Assembly: GCA_037176885.1 (NCBI GenBank) | Contig: JAWWNJ010000095.1 | Span: 372,001-436,000 of the forward strand | Reading direction: 5' to 3' | From: Favolaschia claudopus | Lineage: Eukaryota > Basidiomycota > Agaricomycetes > Agaricales > Mycenaceae | DNA: 64,000 nucleotides | Shown: positions 11,656 to 23,082 of the stretch, one piece after another | Layout of the letters: each line of letters opens with the position of its first letter | Numbering within the stretch: the first letter of the stretch is position 1 | The notes under the pieces: generated by a model | Told to the model about the DNA's origin: nothing | What the model saw: the letters and a program-made list of their open reading frames with translations, nothing else | The model's database searches: none | Program-made: the position numbers and the translations under genes

Positions 11656-12157
11656 CTTGAGGCTTGGATGCAACTTGGTTACTTGGATGTCTCGGTCCTC
11701 GCCGGGCTTGACTCCTCAGCCGAGTTACTGCTCTGTCAGTCTGCTCAGTGCGCCATGTACGTACGCGGCCCTCTTTATCGAGATCCTCGACCGTTCGTCG
11801 ACTGAAGAACCCGTGGTACCATGGTGTCTTTCTTTCGCCGGCGCGAGCTTACTTTGACATTGACGCCGGTTTGACGCCCATAACGTTCTCGGAATCTATG
11901 CCTGCTTGGCATGCATGTCGTGCCTGCCCAAACACGCCCTTTGGCAACTGCTATCGATAACCAAAATTATCCTCAACACATTCGCCGCACCGATATGACT
12001 GTAAATCTCGGTTCTACTTTCGCTGAGCTTTCAATTTTTTTGCCTAAATCTTCTAGCTCTTGCGCACGAGTCGACTGTGCAAATTACAACTTACTCAAAA
12101 TCTGGGTATCCACTCCAGATACATACTAATTCATTCTCTGGGTCAGTCAAGCGCTCG
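11656..12157. other. Upstream region of the second GTPase-MACPF gene
   Basis: No gene recognised. It should contain the promoter of the gene at 12158/12287; no clear TATA box is visible. Confidence 0.4.
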
Positions 12158-14405
12158 ATGGATCGATCCTTCAAAAATATATACTCACACGAAGGAGGAC
12201 TTAAGTAAGTCCAGCATGTGTGATGGGGGAGGTGCAGGCAATAGCTGCTAACCCTTCCACTGGCATCGCCCAACTTCACTGTAATAATGTCAACCCAAAT
12301 TTTCAGCAACCAATATGACGACGTAGCCACCGAAACTGGACGGCATGCTGGGCAGGCCGTCGTGTTACTCGTAGGCCATAGCGGTCACGGAAAATCGACC
12401 ACAATAAACCGCCTTGTCGGTACAGATCTCCTTGAGGTCGCTGAAGATGGCTCTGGATCAACGACTAAGGTGCGCAGGATTACTTGAACTGTTTTTTCCC
12501 TTTTTCCTTTTGAGATGTACCATTGCGCCCTAGGTCATACAACGAGTAGAAGTCAAACACACCAGCACTCAAAGTGGCGTAACCGTGAATATCGCCTTTG
12601 ACGATACGCCCGGAGACTCTGATACGGTTTTTGCGGACGGCGTCGTAAACTACAATGTTATGGACGTCTATAAATCCCGCCACTTTCCGGATACAGGCGG
12701 AGCCTCTGGTACTTCAATCTATCCCAACGTGATTCTGCTGGTAGTTTCTTGGGATTCGGTTGTCGAAGATGCCCATAACGCTCCTGGTTATTTCACCTCT
12801 GCCGCTGGGAAGACCATGCAAGCGTTATCATCGTCTGGTCTCGTTGACCACTCGCGACCCAATGTCGTTGTCGTTGTGACGAAGTCCATGTCCTCATGGA
12901 AGGATCTGGTCGACGACACGGAGGACTCCGGACTTGATCCGAGGGACAGCTGGATGCTCCAGGCGCAAACGCGCAAAGACATAATTGTTGGTCTTCAGCG
13001 TAAAATTTCTCCTGCGATACCCACCGCCTGGGATGTCGTGTTCGTAGAGAATGGGTGCACGCGTGAGGCGGCATACCCAAGACTTCCCAATGGTGAATGG
13101 AGCCATCAAAATCTATTCGATGCTATCTCCAAACTAATCCGCCGACCTGGGGCCCACGGGCGAGCTGATTTCGGGGGCATGCATGCGCTGGATTTCCTGA
13201 CTGGCGTTGCGGTTGAGGAAACCCGAGCCCAAATCAAAACTCGAGTCCTCGTCTCTAAAGACGACCTGATTGGTTATAACAGAGCTCACAACCGTCCTTT
13301 CGGAAGCCCCGTTGCGCGGCCCAGTCGATATCAAGCTTTGACTACCAACTTGAAAGAACAGCAGATTGCCGAAGAGTTCCTGGGTGTCACGTACAATCCA
13401 CTATCTGGCACCTTCGGACGATCCTGTGTGCTGGATTTGGGTGACTCGGACGTAAGATTTACAGGCGGACGGGACTGTCAACAAGAGGATTTTGTGAAGG
13501 AGTCTGCAGATGAAAATGCAGTCAAGTCGGCCACTGCGTCAAAACTACAAATCAAGTTTTCTATCCCAGATCTTGTCACACTTGATGCCTATTGGCACGG
13601 CGCAGCGGGCGAGAAATTCGCATCTCACAAACAGTCAATCGTGTATGTAGCCCAACATACCACCCGGGTTATAACGGTTTCTGCTCTGAAGCCTAAGCTT
13701 TCACAGGAAATGCTCGGCATCATTTCTGACCTTGGGAGGTGGACTGGGGGTCCTTCCTCACGAGAAAAATATTATGACTTTTTCTCCAACCATGGAACAC
13801 ATGTTGTTCTTCGACTAGCTCTGGGTGGGAAACTCCGGATTGCTAGATGGGATGACACAAAGAACGCAGGCCAACGAAAAAAGCGGGAATTCGGTGCGGG
13901 AATGAATTTTCCCAAGTTCCCTTTCGGCGGCAATGCGAAGCATACGAAGAATGAAGGGGTAGATGACACTCAGGGTGATATACGTGTCCGCATATCTCGT
14001 GAGGGAGGAGCAGATGTTGCTCAGGACTTGACGGACGTGCTAGAGACCCTAGCCAGATCTTCGACTTCAGCAGATCTCTCCGCCGACAAGCTCGAATGGC
14101 CGAATGTTGACATTCGCAAGAAGTGGATTTCTGCATTGCAGGTGGAGCCAGCCTTCTGTCGCGGCGCTGAAGACACTGGATACATGGAGATTTGTTCCCT
14201 GGGTGGTCTTGAGCTGAGGCAAACAAACGATCTCAGAGATGCCTTGAAATCCTATCTCACGACACGCCATGACAAGCAGAACGAAAGCCCAGCATGGGGA
14301 GCGGGTGGTGGTCAGAAGGATGACATGAACAGACAGCGCAATCATCGGGGCGTCATGAACTGGTTTCACAAGATTTTCACTGGTAGAAAAGGACATAAAG
14401 TGTAA
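12158..14405 (+). CDS. GTPase-MACPF fusion protein, paralogue 2
   Basis: The core model is exons 12287-12469 and 12534-14405 around a 64-nt intron (AAG|GTGCGC..CCCTAG|GTC), giving 684 residues. An alternative 5' end uses exon 12158-12204, donor GTAAGT at 12205 and acceptor TTTTCAG at 12306, which stays in frame and replaces the first seven residues with 16 others. With the short start the P-loop GHSGHGKS is at 30-37, DDTPG at 84-88 and VVTKS around 176-179. Y..FF.NHGTH followed seven residues later by GG (about 475-493) is the MACPF signature with His for Tyr before GTH. The C-terminus is basic. It lacks the roughly 140-residue N-terminal extension of the divergent paralogue at 7286. Predicted as a GTP-controlled pore-forming or membrane-acting protein; target unknown. 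Confidence 0.8.
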
Positions 14406-16764
14406 TGCCGGAGAAACTGAAACAAGGCATATTGAAGTACGCATTGACAAATTGCATGTATCACTCGCATGGACGAGCTGCAGACATATAAACAACTCGA
14501 GTACTTGATAGTTGATCCCTACTTGATGTATAATGAAGCTTTCGGAGATGTCGTCTAGATGTTGCGGGCCAAACACCAATCTTGGACACTGCACAATAGA
14601 GATACCAGAGAATTTAATTTTCAGCTTGTTTTGAACTTGAACGCGGTCACTGCAGGAGTTCTGAACGCAAGACAGCTTCGTCTGTTGATAATCAAACACA
14701 CTTGAGAATTAACTCAACAGTTAAATACGGAAACGCCGTTGATTTTCTACCGGAACGAAGTCGAATTTCAAAAGTTGAACCAAAGTTGAACTCAAGTTGA
14801 ACTCTGCTGCAAAGGGATTCGGCCGAAGAACCATGCGGCCGAAATTCCGACAAGACTTTCCCAGGCTTTGAGACTCATGATCACCGGCACCATTCATGCT
14901 ACGGTTTCACAGCACTGGCGACGATATGGCCGAGGAACCGTTCGATTGGTCTAGGTTCGGAACAAGCCTTCTCCGGTCCGGGCAAGCCGGACTAACTCGG
15001 AGAGAGGCTTGGTCCAAACTACCAAAAAAGGCCAATGTCCTCATGATTGTCTACTGCTCGTAATTCAGCACCAACGCTCATAAAACAAGTTCAGGCTCAG
15101 TTCATGGAACCATGCCCATATGCTCATGCATTTGAATTGATAAAATACCTCAATTCTAGTGTCCTATGCTTGGACTTTGTGCTTGTTTCGGCATTTTGTA
15201 AACCTCTATGGATCACCTTAGTTTTCACCTATATGCATCCAGTTCTGCCTCTGAGTGGCTAATATGATTATATACTACAACTTCTCAACCACAGTTTTGC
15301 TATGAAATTCAATGCTTCGCACAAGGAATGCAAATTTCGCCGCGAAGGGTGAAATGTCACGTATGTGACATGCGTGACAAACGCGCTGGCCAAGCTGCAA
15401 ACCATATTCCTAGGGGGTGCAGAGACATAAAGAGACTCAAAAATTACTCATAAAGCATACTTGACATCCATAGATGTGTCCAGGAAAATTTGGGACCAAA
15501 AAACAAATGTTGACTTCTGAGTGGAGGATTTTTGCAGCCTTTTCTTGCTCGTCGAAGCGTAGCATCAGCGGGCTGTATTGGAGCAACACGGGCTTGAAAT
15601 AATAATCTGAGTAGCTCATGCTGCTCGAATACATCTCAGGTACATATTATACACTTACAGAGAAGGGATTCCGCCAACGGCTGAGCTCCTGGACCGAGCT
15701 CAAGACATCCCTCTTTTTCTTGAGCTTGGCACAAGCCCCTTCTCAGAATCCGTGTGTCCGCACGTGAATGTCATGTGAGTTGAGAAGGCGGCTTGATCCG
15801 AACCTACGATTGGTCTAACATGAAAAGAAGAAGTTCACAGCCTCCGCTCCAAGAAAGGGAATTTACCCCGTGACTTTCTGTCAAAGCCTGAGAATCCCCG
15901 CGGCGACGCGCGCCGGCGAGTGCAGCGAGCGGCAGTGCGGCGCCGTCGGCCTTGAAAGCAGCAAGTGAGTACAGGTCAAAACGATTGAAGGGTCCTGAGT
16001 GGCGAAGGCACGGGTCCCACAGCTCGTTGGTCTAATTAGATTGCCCCGTATAGACATCACGTGATTTACGGACTGCACCTCCGGCAGCCGAGCCGGTCAC
16101 TTCCCGCCCTCCCGCCGCCGCTCTCTGGTCCCGCCACTCAAGCCGCCACTCACGAATGTTCAGTCTGAGAATTTCACTGGTGGAGGTACTTATACCTCAC
16201 ATGAATTGCTGTATGTATTTCTCTGTTGCTTATTTCTGATAAAATAGATTTTTATTTGGCCTTTCTGCCATGTTGTGATGAAGCGCACCAAGGTCGCGCC
16301 ACACGACGGTCCCGACGACTTTACTCACCCACATTGAGAATGGAAATTTGTGACTGCGAATTTGAGGCAGCCGCACTACTTGCCACAGTCAGCCGCAATT
16401 GAGGAACTCACCAGCGCATGGATACTGCCCCGCCGCTTGCTACCAGACAACGTTGGGCAGAAGGCGCCTCCGCGCGCCACTGGATGGCCGACTCCCGGTG
16501 ACGGCGGGAGTGGTGACGGCCGTCCAAGAGTGACTGATCGCTGTGACGAACTCCGGTTACTATAAGTTGCCGGAATCTAATTAGACCAATCGAACTACGA
16601 CTCCGATATGGCCGCCGTCACCGCATGCAATGAGGCGCAGTAACGCACGACGCTGGGCGAAGCTAAGTAATATAGGGATTCGATCTGTAAGTACTTACAT
16701 AACTCGTTCACTGACTCGGAATTGCGCCATACTCATGCCACTCTCGACGCTCGTCTCATAACTG
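14406..16764. other. Gene-free stretch with short dispersed repeats
   Basis: No supported gene. GGCCGAAATTCCGAC near 14840 recurs near 22650, both next to GTTGAAC-rich sequence. CGATTGGTCTA recurs near 14950 and 15803 and, inverted, near 16575, and a TTGGTCTAATTAGATT block at about 16026 is inverted at about 16571. They may mark ends of small decayed elements. Confidence 0.4.
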
Positions 16765-18640
16765 GTACAGTCGTTGGCCCTACTGTTTTCTTTTTTTGCA
16801 AGTCATACGGGCAATAAACTCAGTGCTACTGACTATGCGGCTGCTCTATCTTTGGGAATCTGCTGCGTGTCCTTGTTACGTGCTCTTCGCTCCAATGACG
16901 GTGTCAACGTCGCGTGCTGGCGTACCCGTGAATCGAATGCGTCACCGAAGGCGCCTTCCGTGCTGCTATTTCTTCCCTCCTGCCCCCCGGCGTGGACTCC
17001 GCTTCCTTGGTCTTTGGACATCCAATACTGCCAGTGTGTCTGCGGCGGGCCTCGGCCTCGATTCCGCACCTCGTCTAACCCACCGTGATATCTGTACTAA
17101 GGGAACGGGACCGTCATTAGATCTGTGAAGCTGGAGAGGCTCCTGGATGCGTCGGCGGGACGGCAAGAAGCGATCCAAAGATGAGGGATGCCATTCGGGG
17201 TGTTCCGAGTCGTCGGCCGCCAACCAGTGACACTTCCTCCATGAGCCTCACGATTCAGCTCGGGCACCTTCGACGCGAACAAAGCTATACTAGTGTATTT
17301 GTATCTGCTCCACCCCGACCTCGTTTTAACCCACTCGCTCGGCCGGGATTGAGTAGCATCTCACCTACTTCGCAGGAGACGTCGAGCCCATCGTCCTAAC
17401 AATCCATGTGGAGCATGTGGAGAATCTTTGCCATACCTAGCGCCGTCCTTTTCAAGTTGGCGGATCCCCTCCTTCAACTCAGATATCAGGTGGTCTGTCC
17501 CTACCTCGTCGGTGCGGATGGGCGGTAATCAGCGGTACGAAGTTTGGCAGAGACTTTGGACCGGCTGACCAGCTCCGTCCGCTGGTCCCTCAGCGTTGAC
17601 CGTCTTTTTTCCCTCCCGTCCTCTGCATGTACCTTATGCCGCTGATTTGCCGTATACCCACTTCCTCCTCTCATGGCGGCCACCTTCGATCTCAACAAAG
17701 CTCACCGCCCGATGGAAGCGGAACACGTTCGCATTTACGTCGCAAGTCGGATGGTCGTCGCTCTATGCCGACCTGCCACTTCAATTTCGTCTCCTCATCG
17801 TCAAGCATCCGTCGACGTCGAGCGTGAGGATTCAGTCTTGTTTCCGGTGTCAAGCAGGAGCGTGACGGCGGTGGGGAACTCTTATGGCCGCTGTCTGCAT
17901 CGACGTCCATGGTGGACAAACGATGAGGATATGGTTGGGGACGATGGAGACCTATGGAGACGAGGCAGGGGAAGTAGAACGGTGGAGGGAAGTGGAGGTG
18001 GAGGTGCAGGTGGAGGTGGAGATAAAGTCATGAAGATTCTAAGAGCGCGGTGAAGGCGGTGAGAGGACGAAGGCGAAAAGTCCTAGAGGCGCAGCAGTAG
18101 CAGCAGTTTGAAGAAAAGCTTGCTTGAAGGTGATCTGAATAGGTTTCAAGGGTCCACATACGACGATGCTGGGGATGCGAGAATTTGCAGATCTGCCATC
18201 CAAACCGGCGCGACGGTGACTCATTTCCTGATATCCGACCGACATCAAGAGTCTCTCTCATCCCTTAGTCCATACGCAGCGCTACCATCACTCTACCCTC
18301 CTCACCTCACGCAGTCGTACTCTCCTCGACGTTCGACACCCTACTCCCTCCCCTCCGCCTCTCATGGTGGCTGTGCTTCCTCCACACCCTGTCACCACAC
18401 ATTTCATCTCCTCGCCATCGCGCCTTCCGTTCTCTCCCAAGCGGACCTCCCGGGATGCGTTCCTCTACGGACGGACCTGCTTCTGCTGCCGTCGCTTTTT
18501 GTTGGAGGCTGTTTTGGGCTTGGGGTTTTTAGCCGGGTGGCCCGGATTTTGGATTTTGGAGACGAGTCGACTTTGAGTCGACTTCGCTCTAGTGTGCAAA
18601 GCTGAAGGCTGTATTGCATGCGTCGGAATATATGCCTGCT
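16765..18640. repeat. Degenerate dispersed repeat, copy 2
   Basis: This is the partner of the repeat at 4061-6740, with the same block order. It is shorter, so the two copies differ by indels. The late part holds a GGAGGTGGAGGTGCAGGTGGAGG purine tract near 17990. No continuous frame is shared with copy 1. Confidence 0.6.
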
Positions 18641-18689
18641 GCTTGATTGGCAGCTCATCGACGTCGCTGGCTTAGGCTCTATGGACCAT

Positions 18690-18990
18690 GGGTGGTCGGG
18701 ACTCGACAGGCAGTCGGCGGGGATAGGGTACTAGGTGACAACAGTACACTAGACTGCGGAACCGCGTGCAACGTCCTCGAATGCTGCACCAACCTACTGC
18801 TGCTATCGAAATGATGCCATGGGGGGGATAGGTGAATTTCTTTGCTATGATAGGTGAACCGTATTCTGTAAATATGCTCTTGATGAGTCTGACGCTTGCC
18901 CTGTTTCCTTTCCAGCAATTGCCCTTCTAACATACATGTCGAATCGAATGTTAATACCCTATCGCACACCCGAGGTATCCGCATCAAAAT
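18690..18990 (+). pseudogene. 3'-end remnant of an F-box gene
   Basis: Bases about 18805-18832 read IEMMPWGG then stop, matching the family C-terminus (VEMTPWEGVE at 56.2 kb). The following 100 bases (GTGAA.CGTATTCTG..ATGAGTCTGA.ACTTG..CAGCAATT) match the 3' flanks at 28606-28700 and, inverted, 56130-56210. Nothing upstream of the last few codons is recognisable. Confidence 0.6.
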
Positions 18991-19286
18991 TAGCTCTGAC
19001 TATTCGAAGAAAACGTCATATTGTATGAGAATTGTAATGGGACTTATGCACCTGTACAAACTCTGATGATCCCCAGAATTTAATTCAACAAGAGCTCCTC
19101 GCCCTTTTTTACCATAAATTCTGGAAGATATACTAGAAATTACATGACACAGGACGGAAAGAAATAGAAACCATCTCGAAATTTCGGCACACAGTCTGTG
19201 TGGGTCCTTGCTATGTGAAAGATTCTGTCTGCTCGAGCTGACTGTCAGCTGCTCGACGAATCAATAAACGCGCACTCACGGGCTGC

Positions 19287-20934
19287 CTACTCGATACCAT
19301 CCCACGGCGTAACATTTGGTGTCTCAATTAGACCGTAGTTCACCACCACGTCGAGACCCTCGGCCAGGAACTCAGATACATCGGGATATTCCGATACAGG
19401 CTCTTCACGCCAAAGATGAAGCCGAAGGCGACGGAAACAAGTTCGCTGACGAATATGCGATTGAAGATAATTCTCCCACACGACCTCTGGAAAATCTTCC
19501 GTTTGCAGGGATAGCTCCTCTAGTAAAGGGACAGGTTGGGGACAGGGTTCGTTTCGAAGTCCATTCCCGGGTCCGGATCAAGAATGCTGAATAGATAGTC
19601 AAGTTCGAATTCGCCGTCGTCCGTGTAACGCTCTTCCATGGGTGTGAGTCGTGTCCACAACACAATGCCGAGTGTTCGAACATGGTGGAAGGAATGGAGG
19701 GCACAAGGAGGGCACGGATAATGGAAATTGTGGACGAGATGTCGGAAAGGTCCAGGTGGATGTCGCTGATGCTCGGAGAACGAGCTGCAAGACGATCAAG
19801 GACCAATATATCCAAGGGATCTGACTGCCAGGAATCATTAGTATTGACGAGTTGCAACGTTATCAACTCGGGCATGGCCACGTGGTCGATGAAATTCGAA
19901 ACCAAGTCAGAAAACCGAGTTCGGTTTTTGAGGCTCAAGGATTCAAGACATGGTGCAATCAGCAGATCGTTAGCCGCTTGTCCCTGCCCTTCAAATTCGG
20001 CAACCACGGAGAGTGCCAGCACTTTCAATCGCGGACAGCCTTTTAACAATCTGATTGTTGCGTCCAAGTTCAAAGGCCCAATCCCGCCTCTCAATTCCTT
20101 CAGTGTCAGACTCGTGATATGATTCCAGATGAATGATGTGACGGGCACGAGCAATGAAGGCCATTTAATGGCTATTGAGATCTTTTGTTGGTTTCCTCCA
20201 AGCAATATTTTTGAATGCAGAATGCCAGTGGAGACTGGGTGACGATCGCCTTGCACGAAGTCGTCGCTCCCAAAGTTAATCTGCACGTCCGATAACAGAG
20301 GTGCATCTACATTGGCCACCCGCCAAAACACTCCCTGCCGAATATTGGAAAGTCGCAGTATGGACCAACGCGAGGAGAATGGAATCAAGGTATCGATCAG
20401 AGTGGCAGCGTAAAAATCGAAATCAAAGTCGTATGGATCAGGGTCGTTCCAGTGAGCTGAGATTGCGAGTGGAAGCACCGAGGCCCTCGTCAGCCAATCG
20501 GTGATGGCGGTGGGCATCCCTTCGCGATCCACCAGATCCGCAGATATGTGCAAGGTATTCCAAAGACCGGGCAGTGAGAAAGCAATCGACCGCCATCTGC
20601 TACATATCCGTCCCAAGAGCAATGGAGGTTCACTCGCACTCATCGCTGCGTTGCGCTGCGTAGGAAGACAAGCAAGGAATATTTCTTCGACAATATCCTG
20701 CGGTAGGCGTCGAGGATGTGAGATCAAAGCTTGATGAGACGCTACATAGCGCTTGACCCGGTCTCGCTGAGAGGATAGGTCTCGAATGAGTGCATCGAGG
20801 CGAGCGAGCTCTGCTTCATGCGGTAGCAGATGAGCACGGATCGCGCCGATCTCAGCGTCGGAGGGAATATAATTCGTATGGAGGTGTTGGCGAAACGGGG
20901 AAGGGTTCAGGTTTTCTGCGTCGAGGGGGTCCAT
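19287..20934 (-). pseudogene. F-box gene broken by two 11-bp tandem duplications
   Basis: The start MDPLDAENLN, TNYIPSD, charged helix, PRRLPQDIVEEIF, CLPTQRNAAM and LLLGRICSRWRSIA are intact. The frame then breaks twice. GGAGGGCAC is repeated with an 11-bp period at 19696-19715 and GGGACAGG with an 11-bp period at 19528-19549 (plus-strand sequence). Mentally removing each 11-bp unit restores family-like sequence across the site, and the proper C-terminus (LRLHLW..., ending PWDGIE) is found in another frame ending at 19287. As it stands translation would run out of frame to 19405 (509 residues). The N-terminal F-box could still be made. Confidence 0.85.
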
Positions 20935-21336
20935 GCAAGATTGTCAAATAGCGGTTTCTTGGACAGTGATGGGTGGGAACGAGGAGCGATTTCCTCTTTT
21001 GGACGATGACTGTGCTCCTCCGGTTTGCGAGCTTTAGATGGAAAACATGCGACTGGCCAGCATAATTAGCATGTATGCAATTCGAGGAGCGTGTATTCAT
21101 AGTTCCGAATGAGGCGACTCGGACGACACACCGTGACATTGTGAAGTAATCTGGAGATATTATCGGTAGACATACTCGTCTGATTTGCTGCAAAGAACGG
21201 AGGGAACAGTCGCGGAGAATGTGAAAACTCGAAGTTGGAGCAGTTTCAATCCCAAGCTTGACGACGCGGTTGGGATCTGGATGTCTCGGACCGGGAATCG
21301 AAGAGATCATGTCCAAAGCGAGGATCAAATCATTGT
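20935..21336. other. Upstream flank of the F-box pseudogene
   Basis: Should hold the former promoter; no gene or repeat recognised. Confidence 0.4.
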
Positions 21337-21986
21337 AGTGATGTCAAGGTCCGGTTCAAAAGTCGGTTCGAACCTGAACCGAACCGGACCGAACGCGACG
21401 TTCAGGTTCAACGGCCGTTAATCTCTGAACCTGAACGCCGCGTTCGGGTTCGGGGTTCGCCCAAAAGGGTGGCGTTCGAACCGCGTTCGAACGCTGAACG
21501 CAAAATCCATCAATCACCTATCAAATACGGTGATTTTGACACAAAACTCGCGCCTTGTGGCCTTGATCCGAGGAAGACATTCCCGTCGCTACAGTGCTCG
21601 GCAGTGGTGGACCATTTTGCCGCTGTTGATCACGAATTAACAGTGAAATGATGGCCCATCAGTCATGTTGGAATACCTCGTGAGTATTTACTCTGCACAT
21701 TCTTGAGTTGTATCGTGTCAAATCCCGGCAGAAGGGGAAGAATATATCTTGAGAACATGTTAGGGATCAGAGAAAAGCTGCAAAGAAATTTATTCCGCCC
21801 AATTTTTGACTCCCCGAAGTGGCCGAGCTGCAAAAGGTTCGAACGCGTTCGAACGCCGAACCGAACCTGAACGCGCGTTCAGGTTCAAGGTTCAGCAATT
21901 CGCTGAACCGAACGCGACGTTCAGGTTCAGGGTTCACAGAAAATCGCCCCGAACCTCAACCGAACCGAACCTTGACAACACTAATT
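21337..21986. mobile_element. hAT-like non-autonomous element with GAACC palindromes
   Basis: The ends are inverted: TAGTGATGTCAAGGTCCGGTTC at the left and GAACCTTGACAACACTA at the right. Next to each end is 130-150 bp of overlapping GAACCTGAACGCG/CGCGTTCAGGTTC palindromes; the centre (21500-21830) is unique. TAGTG.TGTCAA-type termini resemble hAT elements, which make 8-bp target duplications. ATCATTG occurs beside both ends but not at the exact expected place, so the duplication is not proven. No transposase is present. Confidence 0.6.
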
Positions 21987-23019
21987 ATTATCATTGATGC
22001 AGTTCGCAGGGCGAATCTGTCAGAACGGTGCTGTAGCTAGTATAGCGAAGAGACCAGCATTGTTCCTTTGTTTTGAGTTTGTAACGGGGTGGTTTGAGGA
22101 CAAGATGATAATTCCGTCGGAGTTGATCGACGTTGATCCGGGATGTCGAATCGGTCCGGTCAATCCGTCCTCTAGTTTGCGCAAAGTTTGCGCGACTCTG
22201 TTTGGGGGAAATCAGGTTACCTACCTGATGCAGACCTACTCCATAGAAGGCGTGAGTAGACAAAATATTGCATAGTTACAAGGATGGTCCAGATTAGAAA
22301 CTGTCGACAGTAGCAGTCGCATTCTCACTGAGTCACTCCTGTCAGTGGTCATCGTTGATTCGGAGTGCTTTAGCCTTTATCTATTATACAGGTACGCTGT
22401 GGCACTATCTACACTACATCCAAGAGCTCCCAAAACAAGTTCAATAATTGGTTCAGATTCCTGAACGAATTGAAAGTTTGTTCGAAAATCTACTTATAAT
22501 TATAACATGATCATTGAGGACTTAGTTCTGAGATTCAGTCATTGACTTATCACTCAACACACGAAGTTAATGGGACGGTCTAGATGAGCTGAACTTTAAA
22601 TTTCAACAGTTCAACTCTGGTTCGGAATTCGGCCGAAATCTAACATCCGGCCGAAATTCCGACCAACGCAGCTTACTCCCAACCACATCCTCCCGTCTTT
22701 CCCGTTCAGCCTGTGAAGCAGCTGGACAGCCCTTTATCATTGCGGACCCTCTGGCGCCGCTCAATACAATATTGACATTACTTCCATGCACCAACAGGCT
22801 ACTTTTATCTCGAAGTGCGGGATACGGAATTCCATCGAGCTTCGAAAAATTCACAGTGCCGCCCATCGAGAGCTTCGCAGAGCTCAATTGGCTGTTAAAT
22901 AAAGCTATAAGTTGCATCCCGGCCCCTCGCTGCCGACGTACTGGTCACAATGCTCTAACGCCACCCTTGTACAATATGTTCTATCGCGCTTCCGAATCGC
23001 GTCATTCGGCGCATTGGGT
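21987..23019. other. Intergenic stretch upstream of the carboxypeptidase
   Basis: No gene recognised. A GGCCGAAATTCCGAC repeat lies near 22650. Confidence 0.4.
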
Positions 23020-23028
23020 GTATAAGAA
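23020..23028 (+). promoter_or_regulatory. TATA-like box of the carboxypeptidase gene
   Basis: GTGTATAAGAAGG lies about 60 bp upstream of the ATG at 23083, a normal distance for a fungal core promoter with a short 5'UTR. Confidence 0.45.
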
Positions 23029-23082
23029 GGTAGGTTCGTATTTGTGGGGAATAGATAAGCCCTTTATAGTTGTGCGCTGTCG

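Noticed and set aside
14067..14699. 210-codon minus-strand frame
   Set aside because: Antisense shadow of the GTPase-MACPF C-terminus plus flanking sequence.
17980..18030. GGAGGTGGAGGTG purine tract as a possible telomere-like or G-quadruplex array
   Set aside because: Short and imperfect, inside the degenerate repeat, with no telomeric TTAGGG units.
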